From: Allobosea sp. TND4EK4
GTDB lineage: Bacteria > Pseudomonadota > Alphaproteobacteria > Rhizobiales > Beijerinckiaceae
Length of the DNA stretch: 64,000 bases
Assembly: GCF_900156025.1 (NCBI RefSeq)
Contig: NZ_FTMO01000004.1
Coordinates: 186,001-250,000 of the forward strand
Direction: 5' to 3'
The position numbers were made by a program, and so were the translations under genes. Below, one piece after another: positions 9,543 to 17,969 of the stretch (within the stretch, counting starts at the first letter, position 1; every line of letters begins with the position of its first letter). The notes beneath the pieces are model-generated. The model worked only from the letters and a program-made list of their open reading frames with translations. It was not told the origin of the DNA and did no database searches.

Positions 9543-9860
9543 ATGAAACCCCCCCGCCTCATCGTCCTGCTGCCGGCTCTGCTGCTCGGAGCCTGCGCCT
9601 ACCATGACTCGCGCAGCAGCAGGGTCGTCGTGACCGATGCCGACAAGGTGGTCGAGAGCTGCACCAAGCTCGGCGAGATCGACGGAACGTCCGGATATGT
9701 CGGCTTCGTTCCGATCGACAAGGCGCGCGACACGGTGATGACACGCCTCAAGATCAGAGGCGCCGAACTGGGCGGGACGCATGTTCTGTCCGGCGTGGCC
9801 GACATCAATTGGAAGGGGCCGAAGACCACCGGCACCGTCTACAAGTGCAATCCGGGCTGA
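9543..9860 (+). CDS. DUF4156-type lipoprotein
   Basis: This 105-residue protein has a classic lipoprotein signal, MKPPRLIVLLPALLLGAC, with the acylated cysteine near residue 18. The mature part (VVVTDADKVVESCTKLGEI, followed by KARDTVMTRLKIRGAELGGTHVL) fits DUF4156/RcsF-like small outer-membrane lipoproteins, in which a DxxxV..C..LG core is usual and paired cysteines may bond. ATG 9543 is preferred over TTG 9537. It is divergent from the 9034-9333 lipoprotein gene. The specific role is unknown. Confidence 0.7.
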   Translation: MKPPRLIVLLPALLLGACAYHDSRSSRVVVTDADKVVESCTKLGEIDGTSGYVGFVPIDKARDTVMTRLKIRGAELGGTHVLSGVADINWKGPKTTGTVYKCNPG

Positions 9861-9972
9861 GCCGGCGAACGCTATCGTGCTTGACCTCGACATTGCGCGC
9901 AGGATCGCCCCGATGGGCGGCCGGATGCGTCCTGCGTTCGCATGATGGCGCGGTGCCGCCGTTCGTCGGCGG

Positions 9973-10770
9973 TCAGGCCTTCAGCAGCCATTCGTGCTCC
10001 GCGGCGTTGTGGAACTTCCAGCTCCGCTTCGGCCCGGCCATCACGTTGAGATAGTACAGATCGTAGCCGTGGCAGGTGGCACAGGGATGGTAGCCCCTCG
10101 GCACCAGCACCACGTCGCCATCCTCGATCGCCATGGCTTCGTCCAGGCTGCGATCATCGGTGTAGACGCGCTGGAAGCCGAAGCCCTGCGGCGGGTTCAG
10201 CCGGTGGTAGTATGTCTCCTCGAGATAGCTTTCGTGCGGCAGGTCGTCCTGGTCGTGCTTGTGCGGCGGATAGCTCGAGGTGTTGCCGGCCGGCGTGATC
10301 ACCTCGACGACGAGGAGCGAATCCGCCGGCTCGGTCTCGGGGAGGATGTTGGTGACGTGGCGGACATTCGAGCCCTTGCCGCGGATTTCCTGGCCGAGCG
10401 CGTCGGGGCCGATCACCCGCACCGGCAGGCCGCCGCCAAGTCCGGGCGCGGTGCAGACCGCGAGCTCCAGATCGGTGGTCGCCGTCACCGACCAGCCCGA
10501 CCCTTGCGGGACATAGACCGACCAGGGCTTGCCCTCGAAGGGGCTCATGCGCTGGCCGAGCTCGCCGAGAGCCTGCCCGTCGGCCGTGACCTGCCCTTTG
10601 CCGGTGACGAAGACGAGGCAGGCTTCGCGATCTTCCGTCGGCGCCGACACGCTCTCGCCGGCTTGGAGCCGGTGCAGCTCGAAGCCGACATAGGTCCAGC
10701 CGGCGCTCTGCGGCGTGACGCGGGTGACGCGGCCGTGGCTGCCGGAGGGGCGGATCTTGAGGTGGGACAT
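9973..10770 (-). CDS. iolB: 5-deoxy-glucuronate isomerase
   Basis: IolB isomerises 5-deoxy-D-glucuronate to 5-dehydro-2-deoxy-D-gluconate in myo-inositol catabolism. The 265 residues start MSHLKIRPSG at ATG 10770. The cupin metal-site region SYPPHKHDQDDLPHESYLEET (quoted in part: SSYPPHKHDQ) and GYHPCATCHGYDLYYLNVMAGP are the family hallmarks. It is the last gene of the leftward iolC-D-E-B run, separated from iolE by about 170 bp containing a REP-like palindrome, so cotranscription is likely but message levels may differ. The protein is cytoplasmic. Confidence 0.95.
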   Translation of the reverse strand: MSHLKIRPSGSHGRVTRVTPQSAGWTYVGFELHRLQAGESVSAPTEDREACLVFVTGKGQVTADGQALGELGQRMSPFEGKPWSVYVPQGSGWSVTATTDLELAVCTAPGLGGGLPVRVIGPDALGQEIRGKGSNVRHVTNILPETEPADSLLVVEVITPAGNTSSYPPHKHDQDDLPHESYLEETYYHRLNPPQGFGFQRVYTDDRSLDEAMAIEDGDVVLVPRGYHPCATCHGYDLYYLNVMAGPKRSWKFHNAAEHEWLLKA

Positions 10771-10815
10771 GGGGCGTGCGTCCTTGAGGTCTGCAGAGCG
10801 TGCCGAAAGCACTGC

Positions 10816-10928
10816 CGTCATTCCGGGCAAGCGAAGCGTAGACCCGGAATCCATGCCTGAGCCTCTCCGGCAAGCGATCCGGCATGGATTCCGGATCGGC
10901 GCCGCTTCGCGGCTTGTCCGGAATGACG
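10816..10928. repeat. REP-like palindromic element, copy 1 (iolB/iolE gap)
   Basis: An inverted repeat of about 113 bp opens CGTCATTCCGG and closes with its complement CCGGAATGACG. Inner arms near ATCCATGCC and GGCATGGAT form a second stem. It fills the gap between iolE and iolB. It belongs to the CATCCCGG family seen at five other full-length sites here. Confidence 0.8.
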
Positions 10929-10938
10929 GTCGAGTGCG

Positions 10939-11841
10939 TTAGTTTAGCTCCGCCTCCCTGATGAAGCGGCTGAGATTGGCGTGGCCGAGCCTGGCGTAGG
11001 TCGCGGGCTCTGCCTTCTTCGGGTCCTGCTCGGCCTCGACGACGATCCAGCCGGAATAGCCCTGCAGTTCCTTGAGCACGCGGACATAGTCGATCAGCCC
11101 GTCGCCCGGCACGGTGTAGACGCCGGCCAGCACCGACTGCAGGAAGGACCAGTCCTCCTTGTTGGACTGCCACATCACGGCTTCTCGGATGTCCTTGCAG
11201 TGGACATGGTGAATGCGAGGCTTCCAGTGGCGGGCGATGCGGGCGGGATCGCCGCCGCCCCAGGTGGCGTGGCCGGTGTCGAGCAGGAGCCCGACGGCGT
11301 CGCCGGTGACGGCCATGAAGCGGTCGATCTCCGACTCTGTCTGCACCACCGTGCCCATATGGTGATGGTAGACGAGCTGGAGGCCGTATTCGGCTTTCAG
11401 GCCTTCAGCAAAGTTGGTGCAGCGCGCGCCGAACTGCGCCCAGTCGTCCTTTGCCAGCACCGGGCGGGCCGAGAGCGGCTTGGCCATATCGGAATGGATG
11501 GCGTTCGAGGTCTCGGCTGCGATCAGCACCGTGCAGCCCATGTCGCGCAGCAGGGTGGCGTGAGCCTTCACGGCCGCCATCTCCGCGGCGACGTCGCGGA
11601 TCAGCAGCTCGGTCGAGTACCAGCCCGAGACGAGCGCATGGCCATGCGCGGCGAGGATCGGCTTCAGCGCGGCGGCGGTGCGCGGGAACTTGTTGCCGAG
11701 CTCCATGCCGGTGAAGCCGGCCGTGCGGGCCTCGCTCAGGCAGGTCTCGAGCGGGATGTCGCCGCCGATCTCGAGCATGTCGTCATTCGACCAGCCGATG
11801 GGGTTTGCGCCGATGCGGATCATGTGTGGGGTCTTTCCCAT
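10939..11841 (-). CDS. iolE: myo-inosose-2 dehydratase
   Basis: IolE dehydrates 2-keto-myo-inositol to the trihydroxycyclohexanedione used by IolD. The protein has about 300 residues of AP-endonuclease-2-like TIM barrel (IGANPIGWSNDD at the start, YHHHMGTVVQTESEIDRF, LLLDTGHATWGGGDP, HHVHCKDIRE), with metal-binding His, Glu and Asp visible in these motifs. The start is ATG 11841 or the in-frame ATG at 11823; neither has a strong ribosome site. It lies between iolD and iolB on the same strand with REP-like elements on both sides. Confidence 0.95.
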   Translation of the reverse strand: MGKTPHMIRIGANPIGWSNDDMLEIGGDIPLETCLSEARTAGFTGMELGNKFPRTAAALKPILAAHGHALVSGWYSTELLIRDVAAEMAAVKAHATLLRDMGCTVLIAAETSNAIHSDMAKPLSARPVLAKDDWAQFGARCTNFAEGLKAEYGLQLVYHHHMGTVVQTESEIDRFMAVTGDAVGLLLDTGHATWGGGDPARIARHWKPRIHHVHCKDIREAVMWQSNKEDWSFLQSVLAGVYTVPGDGLIDYVRVLKELQGYSGWIVVEAEQDPKKAEPATYARLGHANLSRFIREAELN

Positions 11842-11860
11842 GCTGTTGTTAATGGAAACA

Positions 11861-11967
11861 CGCCGTCATCCCGGACAAGCCGCGCAGCGGCGCCGATCCG
11901 GGAACCATGCCTGACCGTTCCGGCATGGTCCCCGGATCTCCGCTGCGCTGCGCCCGGGATGACGGCG
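11861..11967. repeat. REP-like palindromic element, copy 2 (iolE/iolD gap)
   Basis: The terminal arms CGCCGTCATCCCGG and CCGGGATGACGGCG are perfect 14-base complements. The interior contains a second stem around CATGCC/GGCATG. It occupies nearly all of the gap between iolE and iolD. Confidence 0.85.
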
Positions 11968-11970
11968 CGC

Positions 11971-13821
11971 TTATTCCCCGACACGCTGGTGCTGCCGTTT
12001 GATGTCGTACTGCGCCCGCGCCGCGCGGACCTCGGCGCGCTCGCTGACCTCCGGCACCGCGACGTCCCACCAGGCGCCGCCCGCGCCGGTCGAGACCAGC
12101 GGGTCGGTGTCGATGACGACGACGGTGGTCCGGGTGTTCGCCTTGGCCTGGGCGAGCGCGGCTTCGAGTTCCGCGATCGAGGCGGCCTTGAGCGCGATCG
12201 CGCCGAGGCTTCCCGCATGGGCGACGAAGTCGATCTCGGGCAGGGTCTCGTGCCGGGCGTCCTTCAGCAGATTGTTGAAGGAGGCGCTGCCGGTCGCGTT
12301 CTGCAGGCGGTTGATGCAGCCATAGCCGCGATTGTCGAGCAGCACGATGGTGAGCTTGAGCCCGAGCATCACCGAGGTCGCGATCTCGGAGTTCATCATC
12401 AGATAGGAGCCGTCGCCGACCATGACGACGACCTCGCGCTCGGGCCGCGCCATCTTGGCACCGAGCCCGCCGGCGATCTCGTAGCCCATGCAGGAGAAGC
12501 CGTATTCGGCATGGTAGGAGCCGGGCGGGCCCGCCTGCCAGAGCTTGTGCAACTCACCCGGCAGGCCGCCGGCCGCATGCAGCAGGATGACCTCCGAGCC
12601 GAGGCTGCGCTGCACGGCGCCGATGACCTGCGCATCCGAGGGCAGCGCCGCATTGGTCGCGGCGGTGACGGCCTGCGCCTCCTGGCGCCAGGTGGCCTTG
12701 CCGGCCTTGGCGTCGGCGGCCCAGCTTTCGGGAGCCTGCCAGTTGCCGAGGGCGGCATAGAGTTCAGTCAGACCTTCGCGGGCGTCAGCGACCAGCGGCA
12801 AGGCACGATGCTTGCCGGCGTCGAAGGGCTGGACGTTGAGGCCGATGATCGCTTTTTCCGAAGCACCGAACAGGGCCCAGGAGCCAGTGGTGAAATCCTG
12901 CAGGCGTGTGCCGACGGCGAGGATGAGGTCGGCCTCGGCGGCGAGGCGGTTGGCGGCCGAAGTGCCGGTGACGCCGATCGCGGCCATGTTGAGGGGCGCG
13001 TCGTCGGGCAGGGCCGATTTGCCGCCTTGCGTCTCGCAGACGGGGATGCCGGTCGCGGTCGCGAAGCGGGCGAGGTCCTCGCAGGCTCCGGAATAGAGCA
13101 CGCCGCCGCCGGCGATGATCAGCGGCTTTTTCGCGGCCTTGAGGGCGGCGGCTGCCGCTGCGAGCTCGCCGCGGTCCGGGCGCGCGCGGCGTGGGCACCA
13201 GAGGCGTTCCTCGAAGAAGCTCTCGGGGTAGTCACAGGCTTCCGCCTGCACGTCCTGGCAGAGCGCGAGCGTCACGGGCCCGCATTCGGCCGGGTCGGTC
13301 AGCACCTGCATGGCGCGCTGCAGCGCCGGGATGATCTGCTCGGGGCGGGTGATGCGGTCGAAATAGCGTGAGACGGGCTTGAAGCAGTCATTGGCGGAGA
13401 CCGTGCCATCCCCGAACGACTCGACCTGCTGGAGCACGGGGTCGGGGATGCGGTTGGCGAAGACGTCGCCCGGCAGCAGCAGCACCGGCAGGCGGTTGAC
13501 ATGGGCGAGTGCGGCGGCGGTGACGAGATTGGTCGCGCCGGGGCCGATCGAGGTCGTCGCCGCCATGAAGCGGCGGCGCATGTTGGTCTTGGCATAGGCA
13601 ATGGCGGCATGGGCCATGGCCTGCTCGTTATGGGCGCGGAAGGTCGGCAGGCGCTCGCGCTCCTGCCAGAGCGCCTCGCCGATCCCGGCGACATTGCCGT
13701 GCCCGAAGATGCCCCAGACGCCGCCGAGGATCGGCAGGCGCTGCCCGTCGATCTCGGTCATCTGGCGGCTCAGATAGCGCGTCAGCGCCTGCGCCATGGT
13801 GAGGCGGATGGTGGCGGTCAT
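11971..13821 (-). CDS. iolD: 3D-(3,5/4)-trihydroxycyclohexane-1,2-dione hydrolase
   Basis: IolD is a thiamine-diphosphate enzyme that opens the cyclohexanedione ring to 5-deoxyglucuronate. The 616 residues are the usual length. The N-terminal PYR domain has MAHAAIAYAKTNMRRR and TSIGPGATNLVTAAA. A central domain follows (IAGGGVLYSGA). The C-terminal PP domain has the ThDP/metal motif VVMVGDGSYLMMNSEIATS and IVLLDNRGYGCINRLQ. It is second in the operon after iolC. ATG 13821 begins MTATIRLTMAQAL, like other IolD proteins, though the ribosome site is weak. Confidence 0.96.
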   Translation of the reverse strand: MTATIRLTMAQALTRYLSRQMTEIDGQRLPILGGVWGIFGHGNVAGIGEALWQERERLPTFRAHNEQAMAHAAIAYAKTNMRRRFMAATTSIGPGATNLVTAAALAHVNRLPVLLLPGDVFANRIPDPVLQQVESFGDGTVSANDCFKPVSRYFDRITRPEQIIPALQRAMQVLTDPAECGPVTLALCQDVQAEACDYPESFFEERLWCPRRARPDRGELAAAAAALKAAKKPLIIAGGGVLYSGACEDLARFATATGIPVCETQGGKSALPDDAPLNMAAIGVTGTSAANRLAAEADLILAVGTRLQDFTTGSWALFGASEKAIIGLNVQPFDAGKHRALPLVADAREGLTELYAALGNWQAPESWAADAKAGKATWRQEAQAVTAATNAALPSDAQVIGAVQRSLGSEVILLHAAGGLPGELHKLWQAGPPGSYHAEYGFSCMGYEIAGGLGAKMARPEREVVVMVGDGSYLMMNSEIATSVMLGLKLTIVLLDNRGYGCINRLQNATGSASFNNLLKDARHETLPEIDFVAHAGSLGAIALKAASIAELEAALAQAKANTRTTVVVIDTDPLVSTGAGGAWWDVAVPEVSERAEVRAARAQYDIKRQHQRVGE

Positions 13822-13854
13822 GTCGCGTTTCGACTCTCTGTAAGATAACCGGCT

Positions 13855-13959
13855 GTCATCCCGGGCGACCGGAGGGAGACCCGGGGTCCATTCCGGAGCC
13901 TAACCCGCAAAGGCTCGGGAATGGATCCCGGATCTCCGCTGCGCTCCGTCCGGGATGAC
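13855..13959. repeat. REP-like palindromic element, copy 3 (iolD/iolC gap)
   Basis: GTCATCCCGG at the left end and CCGGGATGAC at the right end are complementary. Inner arms GGTCCATTCC and GGAATGGATCC pair imperfectly. It lies between the end of iolC and the start of iolD. Confidence 0.8.
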
Positions 13960-13987
13960 CCGCGCGGGTGGGAGGTCGGCATGGAGC

Positions 13988-15922
13988 TTACGCCGCCTTG
14001 CGGTCGCGGGTGGCCATCCATAGCCCTGTCAACGCCTCGAAGCGCCTGGCCATGTCCGTGACGGCGGCCTCGTCGTCCATGCGGCCGGACAGCCAGCCTT
14101 CGGCCGCGCTCATGAAGATCGTGCGGCCGACCGCAAAGCCCTTGACGATCGGGGCGCCCGCAGTGGCGGCGAAACCCGCTTCCAGTTCCTCGGTGGGCGC
14201 GTCGAGACCGAGCAGCAGGACGCCGCGGCACCAGGGGTCGTTGCGGGCGATGGTCTGCTCGATGGCGCTCCATGCGGCGGGCGAGGATTGCGGTTCCAGC
14301 TTCCACCAATCGGGCTTGATGCCGAGCGCGTAGATCTCGTCCAGCGCGCGGGCGAGGGTATCGGGTCCGAGCGGGCCATTCTTGCCGGCGATGATCTCGA
14401 TCAGCAATTCGCGACCGATCTTGCGGGCTGCCTCGAACAGGCCGCGCAGCCTCTCCTGCTGCTCGCGCTTCAGATTGCCCGGATCATCGGGGTGATAGAA
14501 GCAGAGCGCCTTGATGCAGTGATCGACCGGCCATTCCGGCAGCAGCGATCCGATGTCCTGGCTCACCTCGAAGCGCAGCGGCCGCGAGCCCGGCAGTTCG
14601 ACCGGGCGGCCGAGCCAGGTAAAGGGGTGGCGGGCGAATTCGAACATCGCCTCGCGGCCATGCTTCTCGTCGAGCAGCATGCCGTAGCCTGGGCGGCCCT
14701 TCGCGACGCGAGCGGCAGCCTTGACGGCCAGAACCTTGAAGACGCGAATGCGGGCGGGATCGGCGCCGAGCCTGGCGGCGAGGTCCTCCAGTTGCGAGCG
14801 ATGGTCGCAGGCGAAGGCCATCAGGGCCGGGATGTCGCGACGGCGCGTCGTCGCCCAGTGGATATGGTTGATCGCCTCGTCCTTGCGCAGCGCCCGATGC
14901 GGGCTGCCGTGCTTCAGAAAATACTGCAGTTCCTCGAAGGTCGGGCTTTCCGGCGAGCAGAGCAGGCGCGAGACGGCGAAGGCGCCGCAGGCATTCGCCC
15001 AGGTGGCCGCCGTGGCGAGGCTCTCCCCGCCCAGCCAGCCGCGCAGGAAGCCGGACATGAAGGCGTCGCCGGCGCCGAGCACATTGTAGACCTCGATCGG
15101 GAAGCCCTTGCCGACGATTCCGTCCTCCAGGTCGTCGGAGATGGCGCCCTCATAGACGATGCAGCCCATCGGCCCACGCTTGAGCACGATCGTCGCCGGC
15201 GTCAGCGCGCGGATCATCTTCAGCGCGGGCAGCAGCTCGCTCTCTCCGGAGGCGATCAGCACCTCCTCCTCCGTGCCGACGATCAGGTCGCAGCCGGGCA
15301 GGACGCTCTTCATCCGCTCCGAGACCGCCCGGGAGGCGATGTAGCGGTTGTCGCCGGCATCATGGCCGGCGAGCCCCCAGAGATTGGGCCGGTAGTCGAT
15401 GTCGAGCACGACCTTGCCGCCGTTCTCTCGCATCAGCTTCATCGCCTTGCGCTGGGCCGCCTCGGGCTTGGGCCTCGCGAAATGGGTGCCGGTGACGACG
15501 ATGGCGCGGGCCCTGGCGATGAAGGCCGGTTCGACATCGCCTTCCTCCAGCGCCATGTCCGCGCAGTTCTCGCGATAAAACAGCAGCGGGAAGGAAGTGT
15601 CGCTTTCGACCGAGAGAATGGCGAGCGCGGTGAGGCGTTCCGGGTCTGTCTTGAGGCCGTCCCCATTCACGCCCTCGCGGGCGAGCTGCTCGCGCAGGAA
15701 GCGGCCGAACTGCTCGTTGCCGACGCGGGTCAGCAGCGCCGAGCGGAGGCCGAGCCGCGCCGTGCCGATGGCGATGTTGGCGGGGCAGCCGCCGACCGAC
15801 TTGGCGAAGGAGGTGACATCCTCCAGCCGCGAGCCGATCTGCTGCCCGTAGAGATCGACCGATGCTCGGCCGATGGTGATGACGTCGAGCGCCTCGGCCG
15901 GGCCCGCGCGCATGTCCGTCAT
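13988..15922 (-). CDS. iolC: Bifunctional 5-dehydro-2-deoxygluconokinase / DUF2090 aldolase-like protein
   Basis: This 644-residue fusion has an N-terminal PfkB/ribokinase-fold kinase (about residues 1-335) that phosphorylates 5-dehydro-2-deoxygluconate. Visible motifs are GGCPANIAIGTARLG and the catalytic NVLGAGDAFMSGFLRG near residue 282. From about residue 345 a DUF2090 domain begins (PALMAFACDHRSQLEDLA, LLDEKHGREAMFEFA, GFAVGRTIF), a class I aldolase-like fold thought to replace IolJ. This layout is known in proteobacteria. ATG 15922 was chosen because GGGAGGA sits six bases upstream; an earlier in-frame ATG at 15967 lacks this. It is the first gene of the iolCDEB run and follows operator-like palindromes. 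Confidence 0.95.
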   Translation of the reverse strand: MTDMRAGPAEALDVITIGRASVDLYGQQIGSRLEDVTSFAKSVGGCPANIAIGTARLGLRSALLTRVGNEQFGRFLREQLAREGVNGDGLKTDPERLTALAILSVESDTSFPLLFYRENCADMALEEGDVEPAFIARARAIVVTGTHFARPKPEAAQRKAMKLMRENGGKVVLDIDYRPNLWGLAGHDAGDNRYIASRAVSERMKSVLPGCDLIVGTEEEVLIASGESELLPALKMIRALTPATIVLKRGPMGCIVYEGAISDDLEDGIVGKGFPIEVYNVLGAGDAFMSGFLRGWLGGESLATAATWANACGAFAVSRLLCSPESPTFEELQYFLKHGSPHRALRKDEAINHIHWATTRRRDIPALMAFACDHRSQLEDLAARLGADPARIRVFKVLAVKAAARVAKGRPGYGMLLDEKHGREAMFEFARHPFTWLGRPVELPGSRPLRFEVSQDIGSLLPEWPVDHCIKALCFYHPDDPGNLKREQQERLRGLFEAARKIGRELLIEIIAGKNGPLGPDTLARALDEIYALGIKPDWWKLEPQSSPAAWSAIEQTIARNDPWCRGVLLLGLDAPTEELEAGFAATAGAPIVKGFAVGRTIFMSAAEGWLSGRMDDEAAVTDMARRFEALTGLWMATRDRKAA

Positions 15923-15986
15923 GAAATCCTCCCGGAAAACCCGTCGTCGCGGCATTCGAGCGGACAATGCCGCTTCGTGCCGACAT

Positions 15987-16008
15987 GAAATAATAATTCC
16001 ATTATTTC
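15987..16008. promoter_or_regulatory. Inverted repeat over the iolC promoter, candidate IolR operator
   Basis: GAAATAAT and ATTATTTC are perfect complementary arms around AATTCC. The left part reads GAAA-N6-TTCC, one mismatch from the GGAA-N6-TTCC motif reported for the RpiR-type IolR of Sinorhizobium meliloti. On the minus strand it lies directly downstream of TTGACG (16013-16008), so it would cover the promoter spacer and -10 region of iolC, 65 bp before the start codon. Confidence 0.65.
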
Positions 16009-16016
16009 GTCAACGC

Positions 16017-16030
16017 GGAACGTTCGTTCC
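16017..16030. promoter_or_regulatory. GGAA-N6-TTCC site upstream of iolC, candidate IolR operator
   Basis: GGAACGTTCGTTCC matches GGAA-N6-TTCC exactly and has 6-bp palindromic arms GGAACG/CGTTCC. It lies just upstream of the -35-like TTGACG of iolC and touches the stop codon of the RpiR-type regulator. Together with the neighbouring palindrome it brackets the -35 element. Confidence 0.65.
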
Positions 16031-16905
16031 TAAGGCGCTGCGGATCGCGCACGGCGCCTCGGCGCGGGAGCGGCACGGCGGGCCTCGCCGACGCCGACCG
16101 CCAGCGCCATGGCGAGCGCCAGGGTGGAGGCGAGGGTCCGGAAGCCACCGAAATCGGCCTCTGCCACCTCGAACCAGATGCTGGCGAAGCCTGCGAGCGG
16201 CGAGAAGGCGCTGTCGGTGATCGCGACGACCGGCACCCCGCGCTCGGCCAGATCGCGCGCATCCTCGATCGTCGCGGGGGTGTAGGGCGAGAAGCTGACG
16301 ACCAGCGCAACATCCCTCGGGGTGGCGAAGGAGGTGATTTCGGCGTTGAGGCCGGCTGCCGATTCGACGAGCTGGGCGCGCACCTCGAGCTTCGCCAGCA
16401 CATAGGCAAGATAACTCGCGACCGGGTAGGAGCGGCGGCGCGCCAGGATATAGATCGTCTCGGCGCCCGCCAGCATCGCGATCGCGCGGTCGAGCGTCTC
16501 CTCGTCGATGCTGCGGCTCATCACGTCGAGCGATTTGCGCGACGCGGTCAGGAAGCCGTCGAGGATGCGATGGTTGCCGGGTACTGCCCCATCATTCTCG
16601 CGCAGTGTCGCCAGCCGTTCCTCATAGCTGGAATTGCGCTCGCGCAGCCGCTCGCGGAAGACGCCCTGCAGGCTGGTGAAGCCGTCGAAGCCGAGATGCT
16701 GGGCGAAGCGGATCAGCGTCGAGGGCTGAACCCCGGCGGAAACGGCGATGCTGGCGGCGGTGCCGAAGGCGATCTCGTCGGGGTTGTCGAGCGCGTAGGC
16801 GGCGATCTGGGCGATGCGCTTGGGCAAGCTCTCGCGCCTGCCCAGGATCAGGGCGCGCAAGCTGTCGAAGTCGCGCGGCAGCTCGACGGTCGTCATCTCG
16901 TCCAT
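16030..16905 (-). CDS. iolR: RpiR-family transcriptional regulator, probable inositol regulator
   Basis: This 291-residue regulator has an N-terminal RpiR helix-turn-helix (about residues 10-85; LPKRIAQIAAYALDNPDEIAF, VQPSTLIRFAQHLGFDGF) and a C-terminal SIS sugar-phosphate-binding domain (IYILARRRSYPVASYLAY, VALVVSFSPYTPATI, VPVVAITDS). Its place directly upstream of iolC, with GGAA-N6-TTCC sites between, suggests it represses the iol genes and is released by an inositol-derived phosphate, as in S. meliloti. ATG 16905 (MDEMTTVELP) has GGGAACGG upstream; another ATG lies at 16896. The symbol is inferred from context. Confidence 0.87.
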   Translation of the reverse strand: MDEMTTVELPRDFDSLRALILGRRESLPKRIAQIAAYALDNPDEIAFGTAASIAVSAGVQPSTLIRFAQHLGFDGFTSLQGVFRERLRERNSSYEERLATLRENDGAVPGNHRILDGFLTASRKSLDVMSRSIDEETLDRAIAMLAGAETIYILARRRSYPVASYLAYVLAKLEVRAQLVESAAGLNAEITSFATPRDVALVVSFSPYTPATIEDARDLAERGVPVVAITDSAFSPLAGFASIWFEVAEADFGGFRTLASTLALAMALAVGVGEARRAAPAPRRRARSAAP

Positions 16906-17009
16906 CTGTGACCGTTCCCGCAGCGGATTCGCGTTCTTCGCCTTTCTGGCAGCGAAGGCCGGGCGGAGCAAGCGTTCCAGGACGGGAATGCACGCTCGGC
17001 AGGAGGCGA

Positions 17010-17813
17010 TCAGCCCAGCGGGGCGGTGGCGCAGCTCTGGCCGCCATCGACCGGCAGGCAGACCCCGGTGATGAACCTGGCCTCGTCGGAAGCCAGGAAG
17101 ACGGCGGCGTTGGCGATGTCCCAGGCGGTGCCCATCTTGCCCATCGGCACCTGCGCATCGCGGGCCGCGACCATCTCCGCGACGGAGCCATATTGGGCCG
17201 AGATCTGCTTGTAGATCAGCGGTGTGTCGATCAGGCCCGGCATGATGCAGTTGGCGCGGATGTTCTGCCGGGCATATTGCATCGCGAGCGCGACCGTCGC
17301 CTGGTTCACCGCTGCCTTGGTGGCGTAATAGGCGAAATAGGGGTAGCCGGTCCAGCGGATGGCGGCGAGCGAGGAGATGTTGACGATGGCGCCGCCGCCG
17401 CCCTTCAGCATCTCCGGAATCGCCGCCTTGGCGCAGCGATAGACCGAGCCGAGATTGAGCTGGAGAGAGGCCTCGAACTGCGCCTCCGAGAGCTCGACCG
17501 GGCCGCCCATATGGGTGACGCCGACATTGTTGTGCAGGATGTCGAGGCGGCCGAACTGCTGGGCGGTCGCTGCGACGCAGGCTTCGACGGAAGCGAGATC
17601 GGTGACATCGGCGGCGAGCGCCAGAGCCTGCCCGCCTTCGCCCAGGATGATCTGGGCCGTCTCATCTGCGGCGTTGCGGTTCAGGTCGATGCAGGCGACC
17701 GCGGCGCCCTCGCGCGCATAGGCGACGGCGGCCGCCTTGCCGTTGCCCCAGCCGGGGCCGGAGGAGCCGGCACCGAAGACGATGGCGGTCTTGCCGTTGA
17801 GCCGGGCGGGCAT
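17010..17813 (-). CDS. SDR-family oxidoreductase
   Basis: This 267-residue short-chain dehydrogenase has a nucleotide motif in an unusual long form, FGAGSSGPGWGNGKAAA. The rest is standard: D at LAADVTDLAS, NNVG at HNNVGVTHMGG, catalytic YYATK in YFAYYATKAAVNQ, and a GVCLPVDGGQSC tail. It is cytoplasmic, NAD(P)-dependent, with unknown substrate. It lies downstream of the TRAP genes on the same strand, separated by a REP-like element. It probably oxidises the transported compound or a derivative, but that is inference. ATG 17813 fits the family start; the ribosome site is weak. Confidence 0.85.
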   Translation of the reverse strand: MPARLNGKTAIVFGAGSSGPGWGNGKAAAVAYAREGAAVACIDLNRNAADETAQIILGEGGQALALAADVTDLASVEACVAATAQQFGRLDILHNNVGVTHMGGPVELSEAQFEASLQLNLGSVYRCAKAAIPEMLKGGGGAIVNISSLAAIRWTGYPYFAYYATKAAVNQATVALAMQYARQNIRANCIMPGLIDTPLIYKQISAQYGSVAEMVAARDAQVPMGKMGTAWDIANAAVFLASDEARFITGVCLPVDGGQSCATAPLG

Positions 17814-17845
17814 GACGATCAGTCTTTCGAGAAGCAGAAACAGAT

Positions 17846-17952
17846 GCGGGTCATCCCGGGCGGAGCAAAGCGGGCCCCGGGATCCATGCCGGAACGGTTC
17901 GGGCATGGATCCCGGGTCGGCGCCGCTTCGCTGCTGGTCCGGGATGACCCGC
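17846..17952. repeat. REP-like palindromic element, copy 4 (SDR/TRAP gap)
   Basis: The terminal arms GCGGGTCATCCCGG and CCGGGATGACCCGC are perfect complements. The inner arms GGGATCCATGCC and GGCATGGATCCC are also perfect 12-base complements. This is the most regular copy in the window and sits between the dctP-type gene and the SDR gene. Confidence 0.88.
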
Positions 17953-17969
17953 GCGCGTGGATTAGTGGA

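Noticed and set aside
16975..16988. TTCC-N6-GGAA upstream of the iolR start
   Set aside because: The half-sites are in the opposite order to GGAA-N6-TTCC, so it is not the same motif.
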